From: Phaeospirillum sp.
GTDB lineage: Bacteria > Pseudomonadota > Alphaproteobacteria > Rhodospirillales > Magnetospirillaceae
DNA: 64,000 bases
Direction of reading: 5' to 3'
Assembly (NCBI GenBank): GCA_030651575.1
Contig: JAUSFB010000030.1
Location: forward strand, 331,623-395,622
This document shows, piece by piece, positions 38,149 to 48,197 of this stretch (its first letter is position 1; each line of letters begins with the position of its first letter). The position numbers and the translations under genes are program-made. The notes under the pieces were generated by a model. It was not told where the DNA came from, ran no database searches, and was given only the letters and a program-made list of their open reading frames with translations.

Positions 38149-38756
38149 GCCGGCCTCGCCAGCATCTCGGGCTTGACGCGAGACAGCAGGGCGATGGCGG
38201 CGGCGGTGAAGGCCGCCTCGATCACCATCACCGGCAGATGGGTCAGCGCCACCAGACGGGCGGCGGCGATGAATTCCCGCCCCGACAGGGCCAGGGTCAG
38301 CGCCACCATCAGCGCCGTCAGCAAGACCGCGCCGCCGCCGGCCATCGCTCCCAGCAGCGACGCCCTGGCCCGGCTGGAGCCGTCGCGCCACAGCAGTCGG
38401 AACAGGCCGCCGGCCAGCAGGGCCGGGACCGCCATGTCCATGGTGTTGACTCCCAGCGCCACCAGACCGCCGAAGCCGAACAACACCGCCTGCAACACCA
38501 GCGCCACCAGCATGGCCGGGAACACCGCCGGACCAAGCACGATGCCGGCCAGTCCGTTCAGCAGCAGATGGACCGAGGCGAGGCCGGCGGGAAAATGCAC
38601 CAGCGAGGCGACGAACAACACCGCCGACAGCACCGCCACCTTGGGCACCCTGACGGGGTCCAATCCCCGCAGGCCGAACGCCACTCCGGCGACGCTGACA
38701 ACGGCTCCCGCCATCAGCACCGGGTTGGACAGAACGCCATCGGGAATATGGGCCAT
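38145..38756 (-). CDS. nikM: Nickel-binding S component NikM (CbiM family)
   Basis: 203 residues from the ATG at 38756; the longer ORF reads through the repeat. The product is a six- to seven-helix membrane protein beginning MAHIPDGVLS. In this family the metal is bound by the N-terminal amine and His2; removal of Met before Ala would put His at position 2, fitting that scheme. Other metal ligands such as VHFPAGLASVHLLLNG are in place. The start has GAGGACA upstream inside the intergenic repeat. Confidence 0.87.
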   Translation of the reverse strand: MAHIPDGVLSNPVLMAGAVVSVAGVAFGLRGLDPVRVPKVAVLSAVLFVASLVHFPAGLASVHLLLNGLAGIVLGPAVFPAMLVALVLQAVLFGFGGLVALGVNTMDMAVPALLAGGLFRLLWRDGSSRARASLLGAMAGGGAVLLTALMVALTLALSGREFIAAARLVALTHLPVMVIEAAFTAAAIALLSRVKPEMLARPA

Positions 38757-38876
38757 AGTATTTTTGTCCTCAGTCGCCGGCGCGGGCCTCCGCCCGCTTG
38801 GCTTTCGCGGCATGTGCCGCGCGCCCTCAATGGGCATGGTCGCTTCGCTCCGGGTATTTCTGTCCTCAGTCGGTTC
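38757..38876 (-). repeat. Structured intergenic repeat in the nikK-nikM gap (nikM leader)
   Basis: Plus-strand order from the nikM start: TGTCCTCAGTCGCCG, hairpin GCGGGC-CTCC-GCCCGC (38782-38797), linker TTGGCTTT, hairpin CGCGGC-ATGT-GCCGCG (38806-38821), hairpin GCCC-TCAAT-GGGC (38823-38835), then a second copy of the first box next to the nikK stop. GTATTTYTGTCCTCAGTCG occurs at 38758-38776 and 38854-38872 (18/19 identity, 96-bp period) and contains the complement of the Shine-Dalgarno. Hairpins and linker match those before addB with paired substitutions. Confidence 0.7.
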
Positions 38877-39641
38877 CTACTTCATATCCACGGTTCTGAC
38901 CCAGATCAGGCCGCCCATCTCGACCTTGGCCGGCTTGCCGTTCGGCCCCTTCATGGGTTTGTCGCCGTCCAGCAGCGCGGCAAAGCCCCACCAGCCGGCG
39001 CGCGGCATGGAATAGGCGAACTGGCCCAAGGCGTCGGCCTTGATCACCTGGGTGATGAACGGATCGGACGGGGGGGTGACGCTGCCGTCGTTGCGCCACT
39101 CCACCTCGATGGCGGCGAAGGGCGCCGGCTTGCCCGCCTTGCGCACGACGCCGCGAAAAGTGTTGCCGGTCCACAGTCCGTAGGGCCGGACCAGCGGCTC
39201 GATTTCCACGGGGTGACCGACCGGTCGGTCCCAGCCGCCGCCCGAGCCGAAATCCACCACAACCTTGGTGTAGTGAATGATCCACTTGCCCTCCGCCGCC
39301 TCCCAATAGGGCGCCGGCTCGACAAAGAAAACATGGTCGCCCGGCTTGTCCACCGTGTAGGCGGCCCCGAAGCCGGTCTTGTCGCCCAGCATCCTAGGCT
39401 TCAGCGTCGCGGTCAGATCCTTGACCTTGCCACCGGCCAGCACCCCAAAGTGGGTCGGCGGCGCCATGGTCATCACCGGGCCGCGCTCCATGGGGTGGGT
39501 GAAGGCCAGATCGAGCCGCACGGTGCGGTCCCCCTGCTCGGGCAGGATGTCGGCCGAGGGGATCAGCTCCAGGAAATGGGCGACGGCCGGCGATGAAGCC
39601 AGCAGGGAGACCATGCAAAGGGCAGAGGCGGCGCGGTGCAT
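38877..39641 (-). CDS. nikK: Periplasmic DUF4198 protein NikK, nickel transport accessory
   Basis: 254 residues from the ATG at 39641, with a signal peptide ending [11 protein letters not shown] so that mature sequence begins near His. DUF4198 proteins of nickel ECF operons (NikK) are periplasmic and are thought to bind the metal. [21 protein letters not shown] and [25 protein letters not shown] are typical of the family. It is the first gene of the operon. Confidence 0.85.
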   Translation of the reverse strand: MHRAASALCMVSLLASSPAVAHFLELIPSADILPEQGDRTVRLDLAFTHPMERGPVMTMAPPTHFGVLAGGKVKDLTATLKPRMLGDKTGFGAAYTVDKPGDHVFFVEPAPYWEAAEGKWIIHYTKVVVDFGSGGGWDRPVGHPVEIEPLVRPYGLWTGNTFRGVVRKAGKPAPFAAIEVEWRNDGSVTPPSDPFITQVIKADALGQFAYSMPRAGWWGFAALLDGDKPMKGPNGKPAKVEMGGLIWVRTVDMK

Positions 39642-39664
39642 GGGCAGGAAATCCCCCGAAAGAT

Positions 39665-39697
39665 TATGCGACAATGTCCATGACTGTCTGGAGCATA
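39665..39697. promoter_or_regulatory. Possible operator in front of nikK
   Basis: Half sites TATGC and GCATA with 23 bp between them lie 24 nt upstream of nikK. Classical NikR sites (GTATGA with TCATAC) have closer spacing, so this is only a weak candidate. Confidence 0.2.
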
Positions 39698-39779
39698 CCC
39701 GGGGCGGACGCAAAACTCCATGGCCGAAATCAGGGTCGCCACCCACCCGTTGGGGTCGCGTCGCACCGGCGACTCCGAC

Positions 39780-39811
39780 GGGGCAGCCTCCCCATGGGGG
39801 ATGGCTGCCCC
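39780..39811. repeat. Strong hairpin between divergent nikK and pgi
   Basis: GGGGCAGCC and GGCTGCCCC form a 9-bp stem extended by TCCCC / GGGGA with a 3-nt ATG loop and one bulge. It lies about 50 nt before the pgi start. It could form in the pgi leader; I see no riboswitch consensus. Confidence 0.45.
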
Positions 39812-39863
39812 CGCCGGCCTCTGTTAGAGTCTTCCGACCGCAGTTGCGAGACGGGGGACCATC

Positions 39864-41525
39864 ATGACCAATCCCACCCAGCATCCGGCCTGGAACGCGC
39901 TGGAGGCCCGTGCCGCCAAGGTCGGCGCCCGGCCCATGCGCGACCTGTTCGCCGCCGATCCCGACCGGTTCCGGTCGTTCTCCCTCGGCCTCGGCGATCT
40001 GCTGCTGGATTACTCCAAGAATCGGATCGACGGCGACACCATGGGGCTGCTGGAGGCGCTGGCCCTTCAGTCCGGTGTCGTCGCCGCCCGCGACGCCATG
40101 TTCGCCGGCGAGAGGATCAACGCCACCGAGCGGCGCTCGGTGCTGCATGTGGCGCTGCGCAACCGGTCGGGCCGGCCCATGGTGGTGGACGGAGCCGACG
40201 TGATGCCCCGGATCGCCGCCGTGCTGGCCAGGATGAAGGATTTTTCCCGGCGGGTCCGCTCGGGCGCTTGGACCGGCGCCACCGGCAAGCCGATCGCCAG
40301 CGTGGTCAATATCGGCATTGGCGGTTCCGACCTGGGGCCGGTGATGGTGACCGAGGCGCTGCGGCCCTATCAGCGGCCGGACCTCGCGGTGCGCTTCATC
40401 TCCAACGTGGACGGCAGCCATGCCGCCGAGGTGCTGAAGCTGTGCGATCCGGAGACCACCTTATTCATCGTGGCGTCCAAGACCTTTACTACCCAGGAGA
40501 CCATCACCAACGCCATGACGGCGCGGGACTGGCTGGTGGGCCGGCTGGGACCGGACGCGGTTGCCCGGCACTTCGTGGCGCTATCGACCAACACCAAGGC
40601 GGTGGCCGAGTTCGGCATCGACACCGCCAATATGTTCGAGTTCTGGGACTGGGTCGGCGGGCGCTATTCCCTATGGTCGGCCATCGGGCTGTCCATCGCG
40701 GTGGCGGTGGGGTTCGAGCGTTTCGAGGAGTTGCTGGACGGCGGCCACGCCATGGACGAGCATTTCCGCACCGCGCCGCTGGCCGCCAACATGCCGGTGA
40801 TTCTGGCCCTGCTGGGGGTGTGGTACGGCAATTTTCTCGGCGCGCAGGCCTATGCCGTGCTGCCCTACGACCAGTATCTGCACCGGTTACCGGCCTATCT
40901 CCAGCAGTTGGACATGGAGAGCAACGGCAAGGGCACCGCCAAGGACGGCGGCACGGCCAACTGGCAGACCGGCCAGATCGTGTTCGGCGAGCCCGGCACC
41001 AACGGCCAGCACGCCTTCTATCAGCTGATCCACCAGGGCACCAAGCTGATCCCCTGCGACTTCCTGGCCAGCGCCGAGACCCATAATCCGCTGGGCGAGC
41101 ATCACCTGATGCTGCTGTCAAACTTTCTGGCCCAGCCCGAGGCGCTGATGCGCGGCAAGACCGGGGCCGAGGTCCGCGCCGAACTGGTCAAGGCCGGCAT
41201 GAGCGAGGCCGAGATCGCCTTCCAACTGCCGCACCGGGTGTTTTCCGGCAACCGTCCCACCAATACCTTGCTGTATCGCCGGCTCGACCCCCATACCCTC
41301 GGCATGTTGATCGCGTTGTACGAACACAAGGTTTTTGTCCAGGGCGTGATCTGGGACGTGTTCAGCTTCGACCAGTGGGGGGTGGAACTGGGCAAGATGC
41401 TGGCCAAGGTGATCCTGCCGGAGCTGTTGGGGGCGGGGCCGGTCACCGGTCACGATTCCTCCACCGCCGGGTTGATCGAGGCGATTCGGGCAATGCGGGC
41501 GAATTCCGGAGACAAGACCCTGTAA
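39864..41525 (+). CDS. pgi: Glucose-6-phosphate isomerase
   Basis: 553 residues, full length. [18 protein letters not shown] is the phosphate-binding block, [12 protein letters not shown] and [19 protein letters not shown] are PGI signatures, with the catalytic Glu and His (residues in GTNGQH) present. It interconverts glucose- and fructose-6-phosphate in glycolysis/gluconeogenesis. Monocistronic, starting near the nikK promoter on the opposite strand. Confidence 0.96.
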   Translation: MTNPTQHPAWNALEARAAKVGARPMRDLFAADPDRFRSFSLGLGDLLLDYSKNRIDGDTMGLLEALALQSGVVAARDAMFAGERINATERRSVLHVALRNRSGRPMVVDGADVMPRIAAVLARMKDFSRRVRSGAWTGATGKPIASVVNIGIGGSDLGPVMVTEALRPYQRPDLAVRFISNVDGSHAAEVLKLCDPETTLFIVASKTFTTQETITNAMTARDWLVGRLGPDAVARHFVALSTNTKAVAEFGIDTANMFEFWDWVGGRYSLWSAIGLSIAVAVGFERFEELLDGGHAMDEHFRTAPLAANMPVILALLGVWYGNFLGAQAYAVLPYDQYLHRLPAYLQQLDMESNGKGTAKDGGTANWQTGQIVFGEPGTNGQHAFYQLIHQGTKLIPCDFLASAETHNPLGEHHLMLLSNFLAQPEALMRGKTGAEVRAELVKAGMSEAEIAFQLPHRVFSGNRPTNTLLYRRLDPHTLGMLIALYEHKVFVQGVIWDVFSFDQWGVELGKMLAKVILPELLGAGPVTGHDSSTAGLIEAIRAMRANSGDKTL

Positions 41526-41723
41526 GAGTCACGCCACGGCCGCCAGCATTGGTCGCTCTATAAATTAAATAAGTCATGTCCATGCCCAATACATCGGCGT
41601 GGCGGCAAAATACTGGCGATTATCGGTTATTCGCGCTATATCAGCGCCGCGCTGCTTCTTCTGGGGAGAAGATGTAGTGGTATGACCACGCATGGGGGGC
41701 GAACCGGGCGGGTTCGATAATAT

Positions 41724-43454
41724 ATGACAATTATCAATACTCTTGATCCGGCGGCCGAGCGTCGCCGGAAAGGGGCTCGGTTCAGCGCCAACTTCATGAC
41801 GGTGCTGGAGGTCTCACGCGATCTGGTCTGCCTGTGCGCCGGCGGCATCATCCTCGACATCAACAGCGCCGGGTTGGCCATGCTGGGGGCCGAAGGCGTC
41901 GACCGGGTGATCGGGCGCAGCTTTTGCAATCTGGTCGGCGGCGACTATGCCCAGGTCATCGACGAGCTTTTGCAACTGAGCGAGGTCGAGGACTCCGCCA
42001 TTCCGGTGCAGGTGCGGCGGCTGGGCGGCGATGCCTTCGATGCGGAATTGCAGATTTTTCCGGCCCGCGAATTGGGCCGCGGCCATGCCGTGGTCATCGT
42101 TCGCGACATCAGCCGCCAGGGCCGGCTGGCCCGCACCGCCCGCGAGAGCGAGGACCGCTTCCGGGTACTGGTGGAGAACTCCATGCACCTGATCGCCCAA
42201 TGCCATGGCGGCCGGGTGGTCTATCTGAACGCCGCCGGCAAGCGGATGCTGGGCGTCGCGGGGCAGCCCGGCATGGCGGTCGCCCATATGTTTCATGGAC
42301 AATATCGCGAGATCTTCGCCATGGATCCGGGGCTGTTGCTGTCCGAACCCGGCGTGATGCCGGTCCGGTTGGCCCATTACGACGGCTCGGCCTTCGACGC
42401 CCAGATTCTGGTGACGCCGCTGCCTTCCTCTGGCGCGGTACCCGAATTCATGATCGAGGCGCGCGACATCTCCGGCCATCTGCGGGCGGTGGCGGCGCTG
42501 CGCCGCATGAACGAGACCCTGGAAAGTCAGGTGGCGGAGCGCACTCGCGAACTGGCCGAGGAACGGTCCCGGGCGGTGGAGGCCCGGTGCTTCGTCGAAA
42601 GCCTGCTGGAGGCGGTGCCGAACCCCTTGTGGTGGAAGGGCGTCGATGGCCGTTTTCGCGGCTATAACCGAGCCTTTCGCGAAATTCACGCCATCGGCCC
42701 GGTCGAATGGATCGGGCGGTCTTCGGCCGAGACGCTGCCGCCGTCCTTCATCGGGCCGGCCATGGAGGCCGACGCCAAGGCCATGGCCGGCGGCGGGGAG
42801 CGGGTCGAGTACGAGGCCCTGCTCGCTTTCGCCGATGGCCGCGCCCATGACGTGGTGGTCAGCAAGACCGCCTGGCGCTGGCGTCCCGAGCATCCCGAAG
42901 GCGTGATCGGCGTCATGCTCGACATCTCCGAGCGCAAGCGGATGGAAGCCGAATTGCGCCGCCTCGCCACCACCGACGCCCTGACCGGCATTTTCAACCG
43001 GCGTCACTTCATGGTGACGGCGACGGTCGAGACCGAGCGCGCCCAGCGTCATCATCGCCCCCTGACCGGGTTGATGCTGGACATCGATCATTTCAAGCGC
43101 ATCAACGACGGCTTTGGCCATCCGGTGGGCGATGTGGCCATCAAGGCCATGACGGCGGCCTGCCTCGATGTGATCCGCACCATCGATCCACTGGGGCGTC
43201 TCGGCGGCGAGGAGTTCGCCATCGTGCTGCCCGACACCGACCTTGCCGCCGGCCTGATCGTCGCCGAGCGTATCCGCGCCGCCATCGGCCAGATCGCCAT
43301 CGCCACCGAAAAAGGCCCGGTGGCCTTCACCGTCAGCATCGGGGCCGCCCAGTTGAACGATTCCGACGCCTCGGTCGAGTCTCTGCTGTCGCGCGCCGAC
43401 GCAGCGCTTTACGTCGCCAAGAACAGCGGCCGCAACCGGGTGGTGGCGGGGTAG
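41724..43454 (+). CDS. Diguanylate cyclase with three PAS domains
   Basis: 576 residues. Three PAS-like domains are seen at about 20-135, 145-262 and 290-405, with a coiled-coil stretch [28 protein letters not shown] between the second and third. The GGDEF domain follows with [14 protein letters not shown] and the active GGEEF in [20 protein letters not shown] five residues before GGEEF is an intact inhibitory I-site, so product feedback by cyclic di-GMP is expected. There are no membrane helices; it is a cytosolic sensor. No strong ribosome-binding site precedes the ATG. Confidence 0.9.
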   Translation: MTIINTLDPAAERRRKGARFSANFMTVLEVSRDLVCLCAGGIILDINSAGLAMLGAEGVDRVIGRSFCNLVGGDYAQVIDELLQLSEVEDSAIPVQVRRLGGDAFDAELQIFPARELGRGHAVVIVRDISRQGRLARTARESEDRFRVLVENSMHLIAQCHGGRVVYLNAAGKRMLGVAGQPGMAVAHMFHGQYREIFAMDPGLLLSEPGVMPVRLAHYDGSAFDAQILVTPLPSSGAVPEFMIEARDISGHLRAVAALRRMNETLESQVAERTRELAEERSRAVEARCFVESLLEAVPNPLWWKGVDGRFRGYNRAFREIHAIGPVEWIGRSSAETLPPSFIGPAMEADAKAMAGGGERVEYEALLAFADGRAHDVVVSKTAWRWRPEHPEGVIGVMLDISERKRMEAELRRLATTDALTGIFNRRHFMVTATVETERAQRHHRPLTGLMLDIDHFKRINDGFGHPVGDVAIKAMTAACLDVIRTIDPLGRLGGEEFAIVLPDTDLAAGLIVAERIRAAIGQIAIATEKGPVAFTVSIGAAQLNDSDASVESLLSRADAALYVAKNSGRNRVVAG

Positions 43455-43480
43455 GAGGCAACTCCGCTATACTCCCGCCC

Positions 43481-45280
43481 ATGTCCGTCGTCCGCCTGCT
43501 CCCCCCCACATTGGTCAACCAGATCGCCGCTGGCGAGGTGGTGGAGCGGCCTGCCTCGGCGGTGAAGGAGCTGGTGGAGAACGCGGTCGACGCCGGCGCC
43601 ACCCGGATCGACGTTGTGATGATCGAGGGGGGGCAGGCGCTGATCTCGGTCACCGATGACGGCGGCGGCATGACCCCGGACGAGATGTCGCTGGCGGTGG
43701 AGCGGCACGCCACCTCGAAGCTGCCCGATGACGATCTGGTGCGGATCCGGTTCCTGGGCTTTCGGGGTGAGGCGCTGCCGTCCATCGGCTCGGTGGCGCG
43801 GCTGACCCTGACCAGCCGTCCCAAGGGGGCCGAGTCCGCCTGGAGCCTGTCGGTCGAGGGCGGCGCCAAGGCCGCGCCCATGCCGGCCGCCCATCCCCCC
43901 GGGACCAGGGTCGAGGTGCGCGACCTGTTTTACGCCACGCCGGCCCGCTTGAAATTCCTCAAGGCTCCCCGCACCGAGCTGTCCCATGCGGTCGATGTGG
44001 TCGAGCGTCTGGGCATGGCCCATCCCGATATCGCTTTTTCGCTGTCGGACGGGGGGCGCAAGCTGCTGGACCTGCCGGCCCGGCGCGGCGAGGCCCAGGC
44101 CGCCCTGCTGGCGCGGGTGGCCCAAGTGGTCGGGCGCGATTTCGAGGCCAACGCCTTGGCGCTGGACGCCGAGCGCGACGGCGTCCGGCTGACCGGCTGG
44201 GCCGGCCTGCCCACCTATAACCGCGCCAGTTCGGTGGCGCAGTACCTGTTCGTCAACGGTCGGCCGATCAAGGATCGTCTGGTGATCGGGGCGGTGCGCG
44301 GGGCCTATCAGGACGTCCTCGGCCGCGACCGTCACCCGGTCGTGGCGCTGTTTCTCGACCTTGACCCCGAGCAGGTGGACGTCAATGTCCACCCCGCCAA
44401 GGCCGAGGTCCGCTTTCGCGATTCCGGCAATGTGCGCGGCCTGATCGTCGGCGCCATCCGCCACGCCCTGGCCGGAGCTGGCCATCGGGCCAGCACCACC
44501 GTCTCGTCGGCGACCATCGGCGCCTTGGGCAACAGCCGGTATTTCCAGGGAACCTTCTCTCCGTCGTCGCGGACGTCCCTGCCGCTGTCGCGGAGCGGGA
44601 TGGACGCCCAGGCCCCGCTCAGTCTGGCCGAGGCGGTGGCGGGGTTCGACCTGCCGCCGGCGGCTCCTCCGGGCGAGAGCCCCGACGAGGCCGCGTGCGA
44701 TTATCCGCTGGGGGCGGCGCGGGCTCAGTTGCACGACACCTATATCGTCGCCCAGACCGCCACCGGTCTGGTGATCGTCGATCAGCATGCCGCCCACGAG
44801 CGGTTGGTGCTGGAGCGTATGAAAAAAGCCCTGGCCGAGGGCGGCATCAGCCGCCAAGGACTGCTGCTGCCCGAGGTGGTCGATCTGGGCGAGGCCGGCG
44901 CGGCGTGTATTTGCGACCGGGCCGGGGAACTGGCGCTGTTGGGTCTGGTGGTCGAGCCGTTCGGCGCCGGCTCGGTGGTGGTGCGCGAGGTTCCCGCCCT
45001 GCTGGGTGATTCCGATGTCCAGGGGCTGGTGCGCGATCTGGCCGACGAACTGGCGGAATGGGGCCTGGGCCATTCCTTGCAGGAGCGGTTGTCCGAGGTC
45101 TGCGCCACCATGGCCTGCCACGGCTCGGTACGGGCGGGGCGTCGCCTGGGGCAGGCCGAAATGAACGCCTTGCTGCGCCAGATGGAGGCGACGCCGCTGT
45201 CCGGCCAGTGCAATCACGGCCGCCCCACCCATGTCACCCTCAGCCTCGCCGATATCGAACGTCTGTTCGGCCGACGCTGA
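43481..45280 (+). CDS. mutL: DNA mismatch repair protein MutL (endonuclease type)
   Basis: 599 residues. The GHKL ATPase is intact: [33 protein letters not shown] and [10 protein letters not shown]. The C-terminal dimerisation domain carries [12 protein letters not shown], matching DQHA-x2-E-x4-E of MutL endonucleases; this fits a bacterium that lacks MutH. It ends directly against the M48 peptidase gene (stops abut). Confidence 0.95.
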   Translation: MSVVRLLPPTLVNQIAAGEVVERPASAVKELVENAVDAGATRIDVVMIEGGQALISVTDDGGGMTPDEMSLAVERHATSKLPDDDLVRIRFLGFRGEALPSIGSVARLTLTSRPKGAESAWSLSVEGGAKAAPMPAAHPPGTRVEVRDLFYATPARLKFLKAPRTELSHAVDVVERLGMAHPDIAFSLSDGGRKLLDLPARRGEAQAALLARVAQVVGRDFEANALALDAERDGVRLTGWAGLPTYNRASSVAQYLFVNGRPIKDRLVIGAVRGAYQDVLGRDRHPVVALFLDLDPEQVDVNVHPAKAEVRFRDSGNVRGLIVGAIRHALAGAGHRASTTVSSATIGALGNSRYFQGTFSPSSRTSLPLSRSGMDAQAPLSLAEAVAGFDLPPAAPPGESPDEAACDYPLGAARAQLHDTYIVAQTATGLVIVDQHAAHERLVLERMKKALAEGGISRQGLLLPEVVDLGEAGAACICDRAGELALLGLVVEPFGAGSVVVREVPALLGDSDVQGLVRDLADELAEWGLGHSLQERLSEVCATMACHGSVRAGRRLGQAEMNALLRQMEATPLSGQCNHGRPTHVTLSLADIERLFGRR

Positions 45281-46189
45281 TCAAAAGAACCGGCGTCGGG
45301 TCATCGGATCGGGCGCGTATCTGATCAGAACACCCGGCGGCAGGGATAGGGGAATCCACTGGACCGGCGGGGCAAGATCGGCCAGTCGGGTCAGGCGTTC
45401 CTCGGTGGTGGGGTGGGTGCGGATCAGCGAGAGCCGGGGATTCTCCCAGCCGTGGTGAAGCCGCGCCAGAGCGGCCATCAGCGCCCGTGGGTTGCCGGTC
45501 AACTCGGCGGCGCTGGCGTCGGCGGCGAATTCCCGGGTCCGCGCCAGCTTCAGGGTCAGCAGATCCGAGACCAGCGGAGCGGCCATGATCACCAGGAACG
45601 GCCACGGCGGCGGCGCCATCCCCAATTCCAGGATTCCGGGCAAGTACAACAGCAGCAAGATCAGACCAGCCAGGGCCACGGTATGGGTCAGGCGGCCCGC
45701 CGCCTCGGCCAGACGCAGGATTTTAAGGTCGCCGGCGCGGATATGCCCGATCTCGTGAGCCAGGACCGCCGCCACCTCGGGCGGCGGCAGAGTCAGCAGC
45801 AACCCATCGGAGATTCCGATGGCGGCGTGGCGGCCCCATCCGGTGGACAGGGCGAGAATCTCGGGGCGAGGGATGAAATAGAGCGGCGGAACGCTCTCCA
45901 GCCCGGCGCGGCGGCTGAGTTCGGTGACGATCGCCCACAGGTCGGGCGCCATGTGGGGCGGTAGGGGCACCGCCCGCCACAGGCGCCGCAGCATCACCGC
46001 CGAGGCGTGGGGATGGATCAGCATCCCCACGCCGGCGGCGACAACGGAACCGGCGACTCCCAGTCCCCCCGCCACCAGCCAGCCGGCCAGGGCCGTCAGC
46101 CCGACGATCCCGGCCAGGATCACGATGGAATCCCGACGATTCCGGCGTGCCTGTGTCTCCAGATTGGCTTGGTCCAGCAGTGGGCGCAT
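45281..46189 (-). CDS. M48 family membrane metallopeptidase (HtpX-like)
   Basis: 302 residues. An N-terminal membrane helical pair (IVGLTALAGWLVAGGLGVAGSVVAAGVGML), the zinc motif AHEIGHIRAGD, a second hydrophobic segment TVALAGLILLLLYLPG, and the third zinc ligand in TREFAADASAAEL are visible. HtpX-type peptidases cut misfolded inner-membrane proteins. Its position next to a small heat-shock gene fits a protein quality role. Confidence 0.88.
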   Translation of the reverse strand: MRPLLDQANLETQARRNRRDSIVILAGIVGLTALAGWLVAGGLGVAGSVVAAGVGMLIHPHASAVMLRRLWRAVPLPPHMAPDLWAIVTELSRRAGLESVPPLYFIPRPEILALSTGWGRHAAIGISDGLLLTLPPPEVAAVLAHEIGHIRAGDLKILRLAEAAGRLTHTVALAGLILLLLYLPGILELGMAPPPWPFLVIMAAPLVSDLLTLKLARTREFAADASAAELTGNPRALMAALARLHHGWENPRLSLIRTHPTTEERLTRLADLAPPVQWIPLSLPPGVLIRYAPDPMTRRRFF

Positions 46190-46213
46190 GGGCGTCTCCT
46201 GCCCGTGACCGGG

Positions 46214-46672
46214 TCAGGCGGCTTTGGTCTCGATCAGCTTGGCCTCGGCCGGGGCCTCGATCTTGATGGTGCGGGGCTTCATGGCCTCGGGGATCTCCCG
46301 CACCAGATCCACATGCAGCAGGCCGTTGACCAGACTGGCGCGGTCCACCCGGATGTGGTCGGCCAATTCGAAGCGGCGTTCGAACGAGCGGCCGGCGATG
46401 CCGTGATGGAGGTATTCCACCTTGGACTCATCCTTGCGGATCTTGCCGGAGATGACCAGGGTCTGACCCTTGGCGGTCAGGTCGAGATCGCCTTCCTCGA
46501 AGCCGGCCACCGCCATGGTGATGCGGTAGCGGTCGTCGCTTTGCTTTTCGATATTATAGGGAGGATAGGACAGGGCCGCCTCGTCGAGACGGTTGGCGGT
46601 CTCCAGCAGGTGGTTGAGGTGATCGAAACCGACGGTCGACCGGAACAGTGGGGACAGATCGAAGTTACGCAT
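46214..46672 (-). CDS. Small heat-shock protein, Hsp20/IbpA family
   Basis: 152 residues from the ATG at 46672, six bases after AGGAG. The alpha-crystallin domain (about 35-130) has YPPYNIEKQSDDRYRITMAVAGF, KVEYLHHGIAGRSFERRFEL and LVNGLLHVDLVREIPE. It holds unfolding proteins for the DnaK system and for disaggregases. The 5' leader carries a ROSE-like thermometer. The longer ORF in the track is spurious. Confidence 0.93.
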   Translation of the reverse strand: MRNFDLSPLFRSTVGFDHLNHLLETANRLDEAALSYPPYNIEKQSDDRYRITMAVAGFEEGDLDLTAKGQTLVISGKIRKDESKVEYLHHGIAGRSFERRFELADHIRVDRASLVNGLLHVDLVREIPEAMKPRTIKIEAPAEAKLIETKAA

Positions 46673-46760
46673 GACCAGCTCTCCTTTTCGAAGCAACCAG
46701 GACGGCGGTGTCCGAAGACCCGCCACGAGGCCCCGATGACGGCAGCCTCGTGTTAAGGAG
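46673..46760 (-). promoter_or_regulatory. ROSE-like RNA thermometer leader of the hsp20 gene
   Basis: On the minus strand an 8-bp hairpin CACGAGGC / GCCTCGTG (46724-46731 with 46745-46752) is followed near the start codon by GGTTGCTTCGAAAAGGAG. TTGCT and AGGAG can pair across a short loop with the U-U-G-C-U to A-G-G-A-G register and its G-G pair, the hallmark of ROSE elements that melt at heat-shock temperature and free the Shine-Dalgarno. Confidence 0.65.
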
Positions 46761-47023
46761 ATGGGGGGGCTTTCGGGGGCGTCAAGAGCCCTGGGAATCG
46801 GTCCAGTCGAAGGCATCCTGGCGGCGGTCCATAGCGGTGGTGCCGTGGGTTTCCTTGTGCAGGAGCCGGAATTCCCGGCGCGATTCTCTCCCACGCCGAT
46901 CACTTACGCGGTATACCACGATGGATGGGTGTTGCGGATGGGAGTGAAGCACCTCACATCTGAAAGGCCGAGACCCCGCTGTGGGACAGCCGGCTTTTCA
47001 TACCGGCGGCAAGGTAGGACACA
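46761..47023. other. Gene-free stretch between hsp20 leader and the degenerate EAL gene
   Basis: This 263-nt stretch presumably holds the divergent promoters of hsp20 and the downstream gene. ORFs in the track here are short and lack ribosome-binding sites. I see no other structure of note. Confidence 0.4.
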
Positions 47024-48184
47024 GTGACGAATCAAGGCGCATTCACCGACAAGGCGGCGTTCGAATCCATCATCCACTCCCTGTTGGAGCGGGGTGACGG
47101 GGGGAGCTTCGGCAAGATTCACCTTGTCTCCATCAGTCCGGCGACCGAGGCGGGCGCGCCGGTCGAGATCCAGCCCAAGGCCGTGGCCATCACCGAACAC
47201 ATCATTCAGGCGCGCCTGTCCCATGGCGATGTCTGTCTGCTGCTGTCTCCGGGCAAGTATATGCTGATCTTTCCCGGCCTGACCGATGTGGAGGGCTCCA
47301 TCAAGGCCACCGCCATCTCGCGCGAGATCAAGGCCCGCCTGTTCGGGCAATCCGCCGCCGCCATCAACGTTTCGGTCCAGGTGTTGCCGCTGTCCCGTCT
47401 CAAGGCCAGAGCGTCGGCGGCGAGGATTACCGCCATGGAAGAAGTCCTCGACGCCCATGAACGGCACACCGCGGTCAGGTTGCGTGTGGTGTTCCAGCCG
47501 GTCTGGGATTCGCTGGGCCAGGGCGTGATCGGGAACCGCGCCGTCACCCACCGGGAATTCCAGGGGCGTGAGCTGTTCGACGACGCCGTCCAGTTCGCGG
47601 GCGAGCAGGATCCGCTGGCAATCGAACGGAATGCCTGCCTCCAGCATTCGGTCATCCTGGGGCGGAAAAATCAGGGGCTGGTGTTCATGCCGCAGGTGAT
47701 CAACGATCACACCGTGACCGATCTGAACGAATTCACCCAATCCATCCGCCAGGTGGCGGCGGCTTGTCCCGACGGGTTGGTGATCGAGTTGACCGGCGCA
47801 GTCAGCTCGCTGTCGCGGCGGCGGTTTCGCGACGTCATCCAGGCGGTGACGGAGGGTGGCGCCGAGGTCGGCGTGCGGATCTTTCCCGAGCCGGAAATGG
47901 CCCGTTTCATCCGGGAATGCGGTGCGAGTTATCTGTGCTTCAACGAGGCTCAGGCCAAGGAGGCGGCCTTTACCCATTCCGCCCTGTACGCGCTCTTCGC
48001 GGTGGTGGCTCACGAGGTGCGGGGATTGGGCTTCACGCCCTGCCTGTGGAACGCGTCGTCCGGCCAGGACGTCAAGCGTGCCGAGGCGCTTGGTTTCCTG
48101 CTGTTCTCCGGCCCTCCCATCGGCCGGAATCAGGCCTCCATGGTTTCGCCTTATCCCCTGTTGACGGACAAGGTCTTCCTATAG
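47024..48184 (+). CDS. Degenerate GGDEF/EAL-like protein
   Basis: 386 residues with a GTG start after TAGGAC. The first ~120 residues have a GGDEF-like end (HGDVCLLLSPGKYMLIFPG) without the GG[D/E]EF loop. The second part (from about 150) follows EAL topology: LRVVFQPVWDS, LVIELTG where E-L-T takes the place of the usual E-x-T, and LGFLLFSGPPIGR where the canonical F-S-G-P-x-I/A sits. The EAL signature itself is replaced, so enzymatic activity is unlikely and a role as a cyclic di-GMP or protein-binding effector is plausible. It is called by fold pattern only. Confidence 0.6.
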   Translation: MTNQGAFTDKAAFESIIHSLLERGDGGSFGKIHLVSISPATEAGAPVEIQPKAVAITEHIIQARLSHGDVCLLLSPGKYMLIFPGLTDVEGSIKATAISREIKARLFGQSAAAINVSVQVLPLSRLKARASAARITAMEEVLDAHERHTAVRLRVVFQPVWDSLGQGVIGNRAVTHREFQGRELFDDAVQFAGEQDPLAIERNACLQHSVILGRKNQGLVFMPQVINDHTVTDLNEFTQSIRQVAAACPDGLVIELTGAVSSLSRRRFRDVIQAVTEGGAEVGVRIFPEPEMARFIRECGASYLCFNEAQAKEAAFTHSALYALFAVVAHEVRGLGFTPCLWNASSGQDVKRAEALGFLLFSGPPIGRNQASMVSPYPLLTDKVFL

Positions 48185-48197
48185 GCCCGAAGGCGCG

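Noticed and set aside
39641-39863. Cobalamin or nickel/cobalt riboswitch between nikK and pgi
   Set aside because: GGTGCGAC- and CTGCCCC-like bits occur, but the conserved B12-box order and spacing are not met on either strand; the region is explained better by a simple strong hairpin.
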